The notes beneath the pieces are model-generated. The model saw only the letters and a program-made list of their open reading frames with translations. It had not been told where the DNA came from and did no database searches. From an uncultured Muribaculaceae bacterium (GTDB lineage Bacteria; Bacteroidota; Bacteroidia; Bacteroidales; Muribaculaceae), in assembly GCA_910584365.1 (NCBI GenBank), contig CAJUAF010000021.1:1-46414 (forward strand): 46,414 nt of DNA, given 5' to 3'. The translations under genes and the position numbers were made by a program. Positions 39,067 through 46,414 of the stretch are shown here, piece by piece; within the stretch, counting starts at the first letter, position 1; every line of letters starts with the position of its first letter.

Positions 39067-41496
39067 TCAGCTTTCGCGGAAGTAGACACGGCGCACACGG
39101 GGGGAGACTGCCGTCAGACATTCGTAGGGGATCGTGTCAAGCACTCCGGCCATCTCCATGACCGTGTTTTCCGGACCGAAAATTGTGACGGAGTCGCCGA
39201 CGCTTACTCCGGGAACATCCGTGACGTCAATCATGCAGATGTCCATGCAGATATTGCCTACGGTGGGACAGCGCTTTCCGTTGACGATGACATCCCATTG
39301 CCCCCGGCTGCAGTGGCGGTTGAAGCCGTCGGCATAGCCGATGGGGACCGTGGCGATCAGGCTCGGACGGCGCAGAACGCCCCGGCGCCCGTAGCCGATG
39401 GTCTCCGATGCCTCCCAGGGGTGAAGGGCGATGATGACCGAGCGGAGAGTGGAGATGGGGCGCAATCCGTCTTCCATGCCGTTGTTGAGGATCGGTATTC
39501 CGTAAAGGCCGATGCCCAGGCGCACCATATCGAACTGATATTGCGGGAAGCGGAGGATGCCGGCAGTGTTAAGCACGTGGCGCAGTACGCGGTAGGGGAA
39601 ATGGTCGATGATTTTGCGGGAACAGCGCGAGAAATATTCGAGCTGACCGAGGGTATATTCGTCCTGGTCAAGGCAGTCGGCGGTGGCGAGATGGGAAAAT
39701 ACCGACCGGACTGAAACCACATCCTGCGCGTCGAGGCGCTCCAGCAGGGCGTCGAGCTGTTCTTCACGGAAACCGAGCCGGTGCATCCCCGAATCGAGTT
39801 TGAGATGGATGGGATAACCGGTTATTCCGGCACGCCGGGCTTCGTAGATTATTTTGTCCAGGGAATCGAAACTGAAAATCTCGGGTTCCAGCCGGTTGTC
39901 GAAAAGCTGGGTGTAATTCAGTACCGTGGGGTTCAGCACCATTATGGGCATGGTTATGCCGGCGCGGCGGAGGTCGGCACCTTCGTCACCGACGGCCACG
40001 GCCAGGTATGCCGCCCCGTGGGCCTGGAGTGTCTTGGCCAGTTCCAGGGAACCGGCCCCGTAGCCCGACGCCTTGACCATCGCCACGATTCCGGTCTCCG
40101 GGCGCAGATGGGAACGGAAGAAGTTGAAGTTGTCGACCATGGCGTCGAGGTTTACTTCCAGCACCGTCTCGTGGGTCTTGGCTTCCAGATGGTCTACGAT
40201 GCTTCCGAAATCGAAACCAGGGGCTCCTTTGACAAGAAGAATTTCGGAAGAGAAATCCGTGGGGGTCAGATTTTCCAGAAGTTCCCCTGTCGAAAAGAAA
40301 GTGCGGCCGGGAATTCCAAGCAGATTGAAATGGGCGGTTATCTCCGGTCCCACGCCGATTACCCTGCTGACGTTGCGCAGGCCGAGCAGTTCACCGGCCT
40401 TGCGGTAGAGGTCCGGCAGATGTTCTCCTTCGGGAGCTATGTCGGAAAGAATTACCGAAAGAGGACGTCCCGAAGTCAGGCGCCGGCTGATGAAATCCAG
40501 CGCTATGGCCAGCGAGGACAGGTCGCAGGTATAGTCGTCATGGACAATAAGCGAGTTGTTGACGCCGTCGCTGACCTGCAGGCGCGTTCCGGCGGGACGG
40601 ACGCGGGCGATGCGGAGCGCAACCTCCTCTTCGCCGTACCCTAAGGCGAGCATCACTCCGACGGCGCTGACAGCGTTTTCGGCCTGCCAGTTTTCCTGGA
40701 AGGGAAGTTCAATGCGCTGTTCCTTACCCCCGCGGAACGAGAAGAACAGCACGGAGCGGTTACCCGAGACGTTTTCAATCCGGACTTTAAGGGGAGCGGC
40801 GGCGGATGCGTTATCTGCACCGGCAGTCCATCCGATGAGATCACGGTCGGGATACAGGGAGGCTACGGCCTCAGCCAGTTCCCGGTCATCCGCCGGAAAT
40901 ATGATGGTGGAGGCCCGGGAGGCCAGTTTCAGTTTTTCGTCGATTTTTTCCCTGCGGGAGGCGAACCCTTCGTCATGTTCGGAACTGATGTTGGTGATGA
41001 CGGCGACAGAGGGCGCAATCATCGCTTCCAGGGTTTCCATCTCGCCGCTCCGGGAAATGCCGGCCTCGAAGATACCGAGGGTATTGTCCGGAGAGAGTCG
41101 CCAAAGCGACAGAGGGACACCGATGCGGGAATTATAGCTGCGTGGACTGCGGCATATGCGCCAGTCGGGCGCCAGTACTTCTCCGAGAATCTCCTTTACG
41201 ATGGTCTTTCCGCGGCTGCCGGTGATTCCGATTACTTTCCCGTTGAATTTCCGTCTTTTTGCGGCGGCATATTCCTGGAGGGTCCTGAGCGGGGAAGCGG
41301 TTTTTACGAACCGGGCGCCGGGATAATCGTCTGCGGGAAAATCATCCTCCACGACGAAATGCCGCACTCCGCGGCGATAAAGTCCGGGAATAAACCGATG
41401 GCCGTCGCCGGTGGCGGTTTTCAAGGCGAAGAAAACGGTATGCGGGGCATCGGACAGCGACCGCGAATCAGTAAGTGGAATCAAATCCTCGAACAT
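39067..41496 (-). CDS. Fused MurF ligase and alanine racemase
   Basis: 809 residues, the MurF-Alr fusion known in Bacteroidetes. The MurF part (about 1-440) has the ATP loop GSRGKT (93-98), the DSRSL start motif (10-14) and the central-domain NISSEHDEGF and PLSVILSDIAPEG segments. The Alr part (about 445-809) has the PLP lysine Lys475 in AMVKASGYGAG, and RLGIGLYGIP and the TVPIGYADGF catalytic tyrosine region near the end. It adds D-Ala-D-Ala to UDP-MurNAc-tripeptide and makes D-alanine from L-alanine. The MurF part starts about 25 residues late compared with the usual N-terminus; a stop codon and the promoter close upstream show this is the true start, not a frameshift. Confidence 0.94.
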   Translation of the reverse strand: MFEDLIPLTDSRSLSDAPHTVFFALKTATGDGHRFIPGLYRRGVRHFVVEDDFPADDYPGARFVKTASPLRTLQEYAAAKRRKFNGKVIGITGSRGKTIVKEILGEVLAPDWRICRSPRSYNSRIGVPLSLWRLSPDNTLGIFEAGISRSGEMETLEAMIAPSVAVITNISSEHDEGFASRREKIDEKLKLASRASTIIFPADDRELAEAVASLYPDRDLIGWTAGADNASAAAPLKVRIENVSGNRSVLFFSFRGGKEQRIELPFQENWQAENAVSAVGVMLALGYGEEEVALRIARVRPAGTRLQVSDGVNNSLIVHDDYTCDLSSLAIALDFISRRLTSGRPLSVILSDIAPEGEHLPDLYRKAGELLGLRNVSRVIGVGPEITAHFNLLGIPGRTFFSTGELLENLTPTDFSSEILLVKGAPGFDFGSIVDHLEAKTHETVLEVNLDAMVDNFNFFRSHLRPETGIVAMVKASGYGAGSLELAKTLQAHGAAYLAVAVGDEGADLRRAGITMPIMVLNPTVLNYTQLFDNRLEPEIFSFDSLDKIIYEARRAGITGYPIHLKLDSGMHRLGFREEQLDALLERLDAQDVVSVRSVFSHLATADCLDQDEYTLGQLEYFSRCSRKIIDHFPYRVLRHVLNTAGILRFPQYQFDMVRLGIGLYGIPILNNGMEDGLRPISTLRSVIIALHPWEASETIGYGRRGVLRRPSLIATVPIGYADGFNRHCSRGQWDVIVNGKRCPTVGNICMDICMIDVTDVPGVSVGDSVTIFGPENTVMEMAGVLDTIPYECLTAVSPRVRRVYFRES

Positions 41497-41521
41497 CCTG
41501 TATATTCATTAATATTTCCCG

Positions 41522-41553
41522 CAAAATTACTCCAATTCTCTGATTCCGCCAAA
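41522..41553 (-). promoter_or_regulatory. Promoter of murF-alr
   Basis: Minus strand: -33 TTTG (41550-41553), 20 bp, -7 TAATTTTG (41522-41529), 25 nt upstream of the ATG. A full consensus match. Confidence 0.8.
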
Positions 41554-41648
41554 TCCAATTTTCTCCGGGAAGAAGATCAGACCGTGTCATGACGGGGCGT
41601 CCGGTGCGTCAGGCCCGGGAAACAAGGGGCGCCTGCCGCCGGATGAAA

Positions 41649-41681
41649 TTTGGAAGTACCGGCCGGAATTTCGTAAATTTG
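41649..41681 (+). promoter_or_regulatory. Full promoter with no gene downstream
   Basis: -33 TTTG (41649-41652), 21 bp, -7 TAAATTTG (41674-41681) on the plus strand. Only a tiny ORF (atg at 41712, 10 codons) follows before the AT-rich region. It may be a host gene's promoter separated from its gene by insertion of the element that runs to the right end. Confidence 0.65.
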
Positions 41682-41911
41682 CAGCGCATAAAAACATCCG
41701 CTGTTTCGACGTATGTTATTTATAGTGCTGTATATCAGTATATAATTATAAATTAAGCGTACTAAAAATGTACTTTTTGCGATAATTAGAGGAAATGGAA
41801 TAAAGGGATTTATGGATTTTTAAGGGGCGTTAGTTATATTTAATTCGATTCTTTTTCGTGCTTTTGCCGATAATTCGGGAGATAGATAGCCTTATAATGA
41901 GAAAAAATCGC
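41682..41911. other. AT-rich intergenic region, possible element boundary
   Basis: Base composition changes sharply around 41,690-41,720 from GC-rich to AT-rich. No ORF longer than about 30 codons looks real. Short ORF ATG 41712 (MLFIVLYISI) is unlikely to be a gene. The region could contain the left attachment site or terminus of a mobile element, but no tRNA end or obvious direct repeat is visible within the window. Confidence 0.45.
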
Positions 41912-41919
41912 TACCTTTG
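41912..41919 (+). promoter_or_regulatory. -7 box of the leader RNA / receptor gene
   Basis: TACCTTTG, a full TAnnTTTG match and a common form in strong Bacteroidetes promoters. No -33 TTTG is at the normal distance. Transcription would begin near 41926, giving a leader of about 270 nt before the receptor ATG at 42195. Confidence 0.6.
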
Positions 41920-41925
41920 TAATTG

Positions 41926-42130
41926 GATTGACAGCGGTCGGTTCACTACATTTTGGTATAAAGAAGCGTTATGCTTAATCTTGTAACTTGAAAACGTAGG
42001 ACACTTTCAAATAGGACAAAGATTAGCATAGTGATTCCCTCGCATATGCGTGGGTCACTATTGTTACATCTGTCCTAATGGTTTCCTACGACCTTCAAGT
42101 TTAGACGTGGCATAGTTGGCTCACGTTTTC
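41926..42130 (+). ncRNA. Structured leader RNA or small RNA, two alternative folds
   Basis: Fold A is a long rod of nested stems: AACTTGAA (41985-41992)/TTCAAGTT (42094-42101); CGTAGGA (41995-42001)/TCCTACG (42084-42090); TAGGACA (42012-42018)/TGTCCTA (42071-42077); GAT/ATC; ATAGTGA (42028-42034)/TCACTAT (42055-42061); CCC/GGG and CGC-ATAT-GCG at the tip. Fold B pairs ATGCTTAATCTTGT (41971-41984) with ACAAAGATTAGCAT (42016-42029) around a hairpin TTGAAA (41988-41993)/TTTCAA (42005-42010). The two folds cannot coexist. A weak terminator-like hairpin follows (42105-42129). This is the layout of a regulatory switch for the downstream receptor gene, or of a stand-alone small RNA. I recognise no Rfam family. 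Confidence 0.65.
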
Positions 42131-42133
42131 TCT
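42105..42133 (+). terminator. Possible attenuator hairpin after the leader RNA
   Basis: ACGTGG (42105-42110) pairs with TCACGT (42121-42126, one G-T) around a 10-nt loop, followed by TTTTCTCTT. Weak for a terminator, but placed directly after the structured RNA and before the receptor gene, as an attenuator would be. Confidence 0.45.
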
Positions 42134-42194
42134 TAAATAAGAATATATGAGAGCCACATATATTTGTAGTAATCGCATTATCACACATCTTATT

Positions 42195-44306
42195 ATGAAT
42201 ATGCTCAACCGAATCCTTACATCAATATTTTGTGCCACCATTGCAATCGCGACAGTGGCGCAGACTGAAACACCCGACAGCATTGAGGCGAAAGAACTCG
42301 ACGAAGTTGTGGTTGAAGCACAGAATCAAAGAACCGATGCGAAATTATCTACTTATACTCCGACTGGCAAACAAAAGTCTTCCGCACAAAACGCCATAGA
42401 CCTTTTGCGTCAGCTTGCTATTCCGCAAATTAATATAAATCTTGTTGATAATGCTGTAACTACACAGACCGGACAAAATGTAGCTATCTTCATCAACTAT
42501 CTTCCGGCATCTGCTGAAGAAATCGAGGGTTTGTTTACAGCCGATGTACGACGGGTTGAATATCTTGACTTTCCCACAGACCCGCGTTTTCAAGGGAATG
42601 AACATGTGGTCAACTTCATTATGCAAAAATATGAATACGGCGGTTATACAAAGGCAACTGTCAGCGAGAATTTTCTTGTCGGGAAACTTTCAAGCCGAGC
42701 TTCCGTCTATTCTAAATTTGCATATAAGCGTATGACATACGATTTATATGCAGGAGCTTCAAATCACAATATAAACCATTCGGGTACATCTATTATTGGC
42801 AACTATAATCTGTTAAATCCCGATGGCTCTCCTATGCATATAAAACGAAATGAGCTGTTTGAGAACTCACATTTCAAATATAATCAGTATCCGGTAACTT
42901 TGAGAGCTATCTATGATTCTGATAAAACGCAGATAGCCAATACAGTTGGCTTCAACTTTGACAAATCTCCAACGGCTGAAACCTCTGGCTCTTTGATATA
43001 CATCCCCGGCAATGGAAATGATTACTCATACAATCGTGCCGAACCATATACAAGCCGTTACTTGGCATGGCAGGGCAATTACTACTTCATTCTTCCTCGC
43101 AATTTCCATCTCAGCGTAACACCGAGTATGAATTATGGACATACTAATTACTCATACAGTTATGCCACTTCACAGCCCGGCACTTCCGAGATTTTGAACC
43201 AATCAAAAGAGAACGCTTTTCAGTTCAAAGGTTCTGTCACACTTTACAAACTTATCACCAACAGACAAAACGCCTTTTTCCGAGCTTACTTCGGCTCAAC
43301 CTCCAACGATGTGAACTATTACGGCACATCGCCATATGCCAATGATTTCTCGGATACCTATGCCGGTGCGACGCTTGGGTATAACTTTGCCACACAAAAA
43401 TGGAATCTCAATATCGATGCTGCTTTGCAATGGGAGCATAATGAAATCAACTCTGAATCTGTCACCGAGGTTTATCCCTTAATAAATTTTTCGGCAGGCT
43501 TTTCTCCCTCTCAAAAACATTCACTCCGTGCATATTTCCATTTTGGAGCCAATTATCCGGGGGCAAGCAATAAGACGCCGAATATTCTTCAACAAAACGA
43601 GCTTATGTACTACACAGGCAATCCGAATCTGGGGTTGTCGCGTCAGATAACATTCAACCTTTCATATAACTGGATGCCATCTAATAAATTCTCCGCATCC
43701 GCTTTCGCACAGTATTTCGGAGAATACAATCTATTCGTACCCGTTTATCAGCACTATTTAGATGGCACAGCATTACTTCGTACATATACAGATGATGGTG
43801 ATTATAATCGCACACAGATTGGGATGTCATTCAACTATAAACTCTTAGGGGGAGCCTTACAGTTAGTCGCTTCTCCCTCTATTTCATTCTACCGTATGAC
43901 AGGATTGTTTGATATATCCCGTAGTCCGTTTATTTGCAATGCCTCTGCCACATATTACCTTGGCAATTTCTATTTTCAAGCCTCATATCAGACCAGGAAC
44001 CTGACAGTTCAAGGGAATCGCGGAGTGATTTATAAAGACCGCGATTTTTATCAGATTCTTGCAGGGTGGAGCCGGGCAAACTGGAATATCAGAGTAAGCG
44101 CGATGAATCTTTTCCGCAGCGACTGGTTGTGTGCTACTAATATATTATCTACTCCTTTATATTCAGAAACACGCTTTGTCGATGGTAACAATTTTCACCG
44201 CCGACTCAACTTGTCTGTGACTTATACATTTGGTTACGGAAAAAAAGTACAACGAGGAAATGAAGTCGGAGAACAATCCAACGCATCTTCTGCGATTATG
44301 AAATGA
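42195..44306 (+). CDS. TonB-receptor-like outer-membrane protein lacking STN domain
   Basis: 703 residues from the ATG at 42195; ATG 42147 would spoil the signal peptide. Signal peptide about 1-23 (TVAQT cut). A short linker with ELDEVVVEAQN leads to a plug-like domain (VAIFINYLPASAEEIEGL; DVRRVEYLDFPTDPRFQGNEHVVNFIM) and a barrel. It is clearly a paralogue of the receptor at 17969-20512 (shared FIxYLPAS, VRRVEYLxxPxDPRxQGN, YEYGGYxKA, RMTYDL), but lacks the STN and carboxypeptidase-like domains and any sigma/anti-sigma genes. It is AT-rich (codon use unlike the host part), and sits between a structured leader RNA and a relaxase gene. Regulation may be by the leader RNA. Ligand unknown. Confidence 0.85.
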   Translation: MNMLNRILTSIFCATIAIATVAQTETPDSIEAKELDEVVVEAQNQRTDAKLSTYTPTGKQKSSAQNAIDLLRQLAIPQININLVDNAVTTQTGQNVAIFINYLPASAEEIEGLFTADVRRVEYLDFPTDPRFQGNEHVVNFIMQKYEYGGYTKATVSENFLVGKLSSRASVYSKFAYKRMTYDLYAGASNHNINHSGTSIIGNYNLLNPDGSPMHIKRNELFENSHFKYNQYPVTLRAIYDSDKTQIANTVGFNFDKSPTAETSGSLIYIPGNGNDYSYNRAEPYTSRYLAWQGNYYFILPRNFHLSVTPSMNYGHTNYSYSYATSQPGTSEILNQSKENAFQFKGSVTLYKLITNRQNAFFRAYFGSTSNDVNYYGTSPYANDFSDTYAGATLGYNFATQKWNLNIDAALQWEHNEINSESVTEVYPLINFSAGFSPSQKHSLRAYFHFGANYPGASNKTPNILQQNELMYYTGNPNLGLSRQITFNLSYNWMPSNKFSASAFAQYFGEYNLFVPVYQHYLDGTALLRTYTDDGDYNRTQIGMSFNYKLLGGALQLVASPSISFYRMTGLFDISRSPFICNASATYYLGNFYFQASYQTRNLTVQGNRGVIYKDRDFYQILAGWSRANWNIRVSAMNLFRSDWLCATNILSTPLYSETRFVDGNNFHRRLNLSVTYTFGYGKKVQRGNEVGEQSNASSAIMK

Positions 44307-44328
44307 TAGGCAGTTATCATATTATACA

Positions 44329-44366
44329 GAAATCTCGGCTCTGTGTTATGCCGGGGTTTCTTTTTT
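44329..44366 (+). terminator. Intrinsic terminator of the receptor gene
   Basis: GAAATCTCGGC (44329-44339) pairs with GCCGGGGTTTC (44350-44360) over 11 bp with two G-U pairs, followed by TTTTTT. Confidence 0.9.
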
Positions 44367-44409
44367 ATGGAGCTGTAGTTTCTTTTTGCACCGATAATAA
44401 ATATTAGGA

Positions 44410-44444
44410 GAGGGAGCCACAAGTGTTTTGCCTGTGGCTCCCTC
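44410..44444. terminator. Strong hairpin at the 3' end of the relaxase gene
   Basis: GAGGGAGCCACA (44410-44421) pairs with TGTGGCTCCCTC (44433-44444), a perfect 12-bp stem with an 11-nt loop, 7 nt past the relaxase stop on the minus strand. No T-run follows on either strand, so it may work as an mRNA-end stabiliser or with rho. It separates the two convergent genes. Confidence 0.6.
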
Positions 44445-44450
44445 ATTGCG

Positions 44451-46076
44451 TCATTGAATTCCGAATCCTCGTTTCACCGTCTGTGTCAGTCGTTGCCATT
44501 GGTCTTTGAGCCATTGGAATATCCGGGTGCCATTGACATGGAGATGGAATTTGTTGTCAGTGGTGTCTCGCTTGATTTGTACCTTTGCGCCCGAAGCGTC
44601 CACCTCTCTCCGCTGGAACGGATAATAGAGTGTCGTGCCGGACTTTAAGACATATTCATTCATCGAGAGAAGCCCCTTTATGGAGTTGTCATTCAATCCT
44701 ACGTCCTGACATTCCTCTATCGCCGGAAGCATGGCAACCGCATCGGGAAAGAACTTGACGAAATTCCCCATCTTCCATTCGTAACTGCGGACGGTGTCTG
44801 CCTCATGCTCATTCTGCCGTCTCAGGCTATCCGATAGATTGGATATTTCACGGTGTAAATCCCGCTCACGCGCCTCTGCACGGTCTTTCATCTCGCGGAT
44901 TTCATTATCCTTTCTGACAATCTCGGCTTCAAGCCTCTTGGTCTTGCTCCCGGTGAATATATTGGCGATGTTGCTGCCGAGTTCCTTGCGCTGTGCATCC
45001 CGCTCGACTTTCGCCTCATCGCGCTCACGGATGGCGTTCCGGGCTTCTTTTCTCGCTTCGTCAGTCTGAGCCTCGTATGCCTTTTTCTCGGCAGTCAGCC
45101 TGTCGGTATCCGCGGCAAGTCCTTTCCGTTGCTCCGCAAGTCTGACTGATTCCTCCGACAGTCCAGCGTTGGTGTCGGCAAGCGATTTGTTTTCGGCAGC
45201 GAGAGAAGAATTAGCCTCGGTCAACCGGGAGTTTTCGGAATAGAGTTCATTGTTCTGCTGCCGTATCTCCTCATTAACCTGCGTGAGCATCTTCTTCCGG
45301 GTGTCGAGGGCGGTTGTCCGACACTCAAGGTTCTCAACCTTGCTCTCCAGCGATTTTTTCTCTTTGTCGAGCTTTCTTTTCTCAATGGAGAGATTGCCGA
45401 TGTCTTCTTCAAGACCTTTCTTCTTCACCATGCAGTCGCGGTAATATTCGTGCTGCCCGATGTGGCGCGCCTCTGAACCACGGATGCCACGTTCCAGACC
45501 GTATTTCGCCATAGCCTCGGCATAGATGTCCTGATAGCGGCTCATCTTACCGCGCTCCATTATGTCGTCGGCGCAGAGCCTCGGACGGTTGGCGGCTTTA
45601 GTGCGGTAACGCTTCTTTGCGGTCGCCTCCCTCGCTTTCTTCTTTCTCTCGGCGGTCACTATCGGAACGACGGCGATGTGAAGATGCGGAGTGCGCTCGT
45701 CCATGTGCAGTGCGGCTCCGACAACATTGTCGCCGCCGAATGTGTCGCGCGCCCACTTTATGTTGTCGTCAATCCACTCGTCGAGTTTGCCGCTGTCGAT
45801 GATTTTCTGCATACCCTCGTTGTCGGAGGTCATAACCAGGTTGAGGCACCGAACCTGCCTGTCGGAGATTTTGCGGGTAATCCCGGCATTGGCTATGCGG
45901 TGTTCGACAGCCGCCGCAAGCCCGGTTATCCCGTCGGGATATTCGACCAGATTGTAGCGGTTGAGATGCGTCCTCGCCGGGTCAGCGTTTTCGGGATGGG
46001 CGGTGCGCTCGATATGCTTGGCTATCGAGTTCAGCGACGAGTTCGCCTTGATGATGTGTAACACTGCGTAGCTCAT
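44451..46076 (-). CDS. MobV-family relaxase (plasmid mobilisation / recombination protein)
   Basis: 541 residues. The N-terminal nickase domain (about 1-200) starts SYAVLHIIKANSS and holds the metal-binding motif HMDERTPHLH (His124, Asp126, Glu127, His131, His133), typical of MobV/Pre enzymes; a further conserved RYNL element lies near residue 40. A very long coiled coil (about 215-430, Glu/Lys/Arg-rich) and a C-terminal domain (about 440-541) with a TTLYYPFQRREVD motif follow. It would nick oriT for conjugative mobilisation by a helper. Base use differs from the AT-rich receptor next to it. No integrase or replication gene is visible; the element continues past the right end. Confidence 0.92.
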   Translation of the reverse strand: MSYAVLHIIKANSSLNSIAKHIERTAHPENADPARTHLNRYNLVEYPDGITGLAAAVEHRIANAGITRKISDRQVRCLNLVMTSDNEGMQKIIDSGKLDEWIDDNIKWARDTFGGDNVVGAALHMDERTPHLHIAVVPIVTAERKKKAREATAKKRYRTKAANRPRLCADDIMERGKMSRYQDIYAEAMAKYGLERGIRGSEARHIGQHEYYRDCMVKKKGLEEDIGNLSIEKRKLDKEKKSLESKVENLECRTTALDTRKKMLTQVNEEIRQQNNELYSENSRLTEANSSLAAENKSLADTNAGLSEESVRLAEQRKGLAADTDRLTAEKKAYEAQTDEARKEARNAIRERDEAKVERDAQRKELGSNIANIFTGSKTKRLEAEIVRKDNEIREMKDRAEARERDLHREISNLSDSLRRQNEHEADTVRSYEWKMGNFVKFFPDAVAMLPAIEECQDVGLNDNSIKGLLSMNEYVLKSGTTLYYPFQRREVDASGAKVQIKRDTTDNKFHLHVNGTRIFQWLKDQWQRLTQTVKRGFGIQ

Positions 46077-46414
46077 AGGCGGACGAGTTTAAGTTGCGGA
46101 GCAATCGGAGTGTACGGCTTTCTGTTAAGCCGTTCCGGGGATTGACCTACGGTCTTTCCCCGGCTGCACTCGGCATAGTCCGGGCAAGCCCGGCTCTGCC
46201 CTCGTTGGCGCGGGGATTCCAAAGGGGTTGACCTCTTTGGCATATTGGGGACATTTTCAGCATATCGGAACGATATGCGGCTCGGAAATGTTGCGCAAGG
46301 TGAGAGCAGAACCAAGCTTGCTTGGGTTATGCCGAACCGCAGCCAACATTGCGCGATGCGAAAATTCCCTAATATGCTAAGGAATTTCCCGCATGGCTGT
46401 AATTTCCGTGCGCG
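46077..46414. other. Hairpin-dense region upstream of the relaxase, probable oriT
   Basis: No gene is convincing here. In 340 nt at least seven inverted repeats occur: ACGGCTT/AAGCCGT (46114-46133); CCGGGGA..GACC-TAC-GGTC..TCCCCGG (46135-46163); CCGGGC-AA-GCCCGG (46180-46193); CCAAAGGGG/CCTCTTTGG (46219-46240, one G-T); GCATATCG-GAA-CGATATGC (46260-46278); AATGTTG/CAACATT (46287-46293/46344-46350), with CCAAGC-TT-GCTTGG (46312-46325) inside; AAATTCC/GGAATTT (46362-46387). MobV relaxases nick oriT sites that lie directly upstream of their gene, so this is the expected place. The exact nick site cannot be read. Confidence 0.6.

Noticed and set aside
39067..41496. Frameshifted or broken MurF N-terminus
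   Set aside because: The frame has a stop just upstream of the ATG and a perfect promoter at 41522-41553, so the short N-terminus is the native form.
41985..42101. Structured region as a MITE or IS remnant
   Set aside because: The long inverted repeat could suggest a MITE, but the arms are interrupted by unequal internal loops, the terminal hairpin is RNA-like, and there is no target-site duplication; a leader RNA fits better.
46073..46315. 80-codon minus-strand frame upstream of the relaxase
   Set aside because: It lies in the hairpin-dense region, has no recognisable domain and overlaps the relaxase start.
1..46414. CRISPR array or cas genes
   Set aside because: No evenly spaced direct repeats and no Cas-like protein were found.

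Overview
The window looks like a chromosomal segment of a gut Bacteroidales bacterium, most likely of the Muribaculaceae/Bacteroidaceae type. The reasons are the Bacteroidetes promoter type (TTTG, about 20 bp, TAnnTTTG), the absence of Shine-Dalgarno leaders, a fused MurF-alanine racemase, a FecI/FecR/STN-receptor trio, DUF4105, YgbA and PgpA genes of Bacteroidetes type, and a MobV mobilisation gene like those of Bacteroides mobile elements. Species cannot be fixed by reading alone. Most of the window is GC-rich; about 17.9-21.7 kb and above all 41.7-44.4 kb are visibly AT-richer and look acquired.

Layout. 1-97: 3' end of a tRNA-Val(UAC) gene and its terminator. 98-359: non-coding, with one copy of a 34-nt hairpin repeat and several inverted repeats. 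360-1451: outer-membrane barrel protein. 1643-8870: six genes on the minus strand that look like one module (SPFH/zinc-ribbon protein, a four-helix membrane protein, a one-span coiled-coil protein, two paralogous coiled-coil proteins and a bactofilin-like beta-helix protein). I know no described system with this composition. 9031-11217: sensor histidine kinase without a partner regulator. 11382-17908: Ca2+ P-type ATPase, then a GT2 transferase, a NodB-type deacetylase and a divergent ArnT-like GT39 enzyme that together suggest amino-sugar decoration of lipid A or another envelope lipid. 17969-21634: ECF sigma, anti-sigma and STN-domain outer-membrane receptor. 21753-30304: GNAT, proline-rich membrane coiled-coil protein, SecA, a catalytically dead PafA-like phosphatase-fold protein and a DUF4105 membrane protein. 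30410-41496: mixed housekeeping genes (radical SAM YhcC, aroC, ybaK, tpx, thioredoxin-like, MINPP-like phytase, pgpA, murF-alr).

41,600-46,414 appears to be the left part of a mobilizable element. An apparently intact promoter at 41,649-41,681 drives no gene and may be a host promoter cut off by the insertion. It is followed by a highly structured leader RNA (about 41,926-42,130) with two mutually exclusive folds, then a TonB-receptor-like outer-membrane protein that is a paralogue of the one at 17,969 but lacks its N-terminal signalling domains, then a convergent MobV relaxase and a hairpin-dense upstream region that probably holds oriT.

The signals most worth following are the six-gene scaffold-like module, the bistable leader RNA, the dead phosphatase, the 22-bp promoter motif shared by tpx and a thioredoxin-like gene, and the hairpin repeat with compensatory base changes. 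All calls come from reading sequence; no database search was run.
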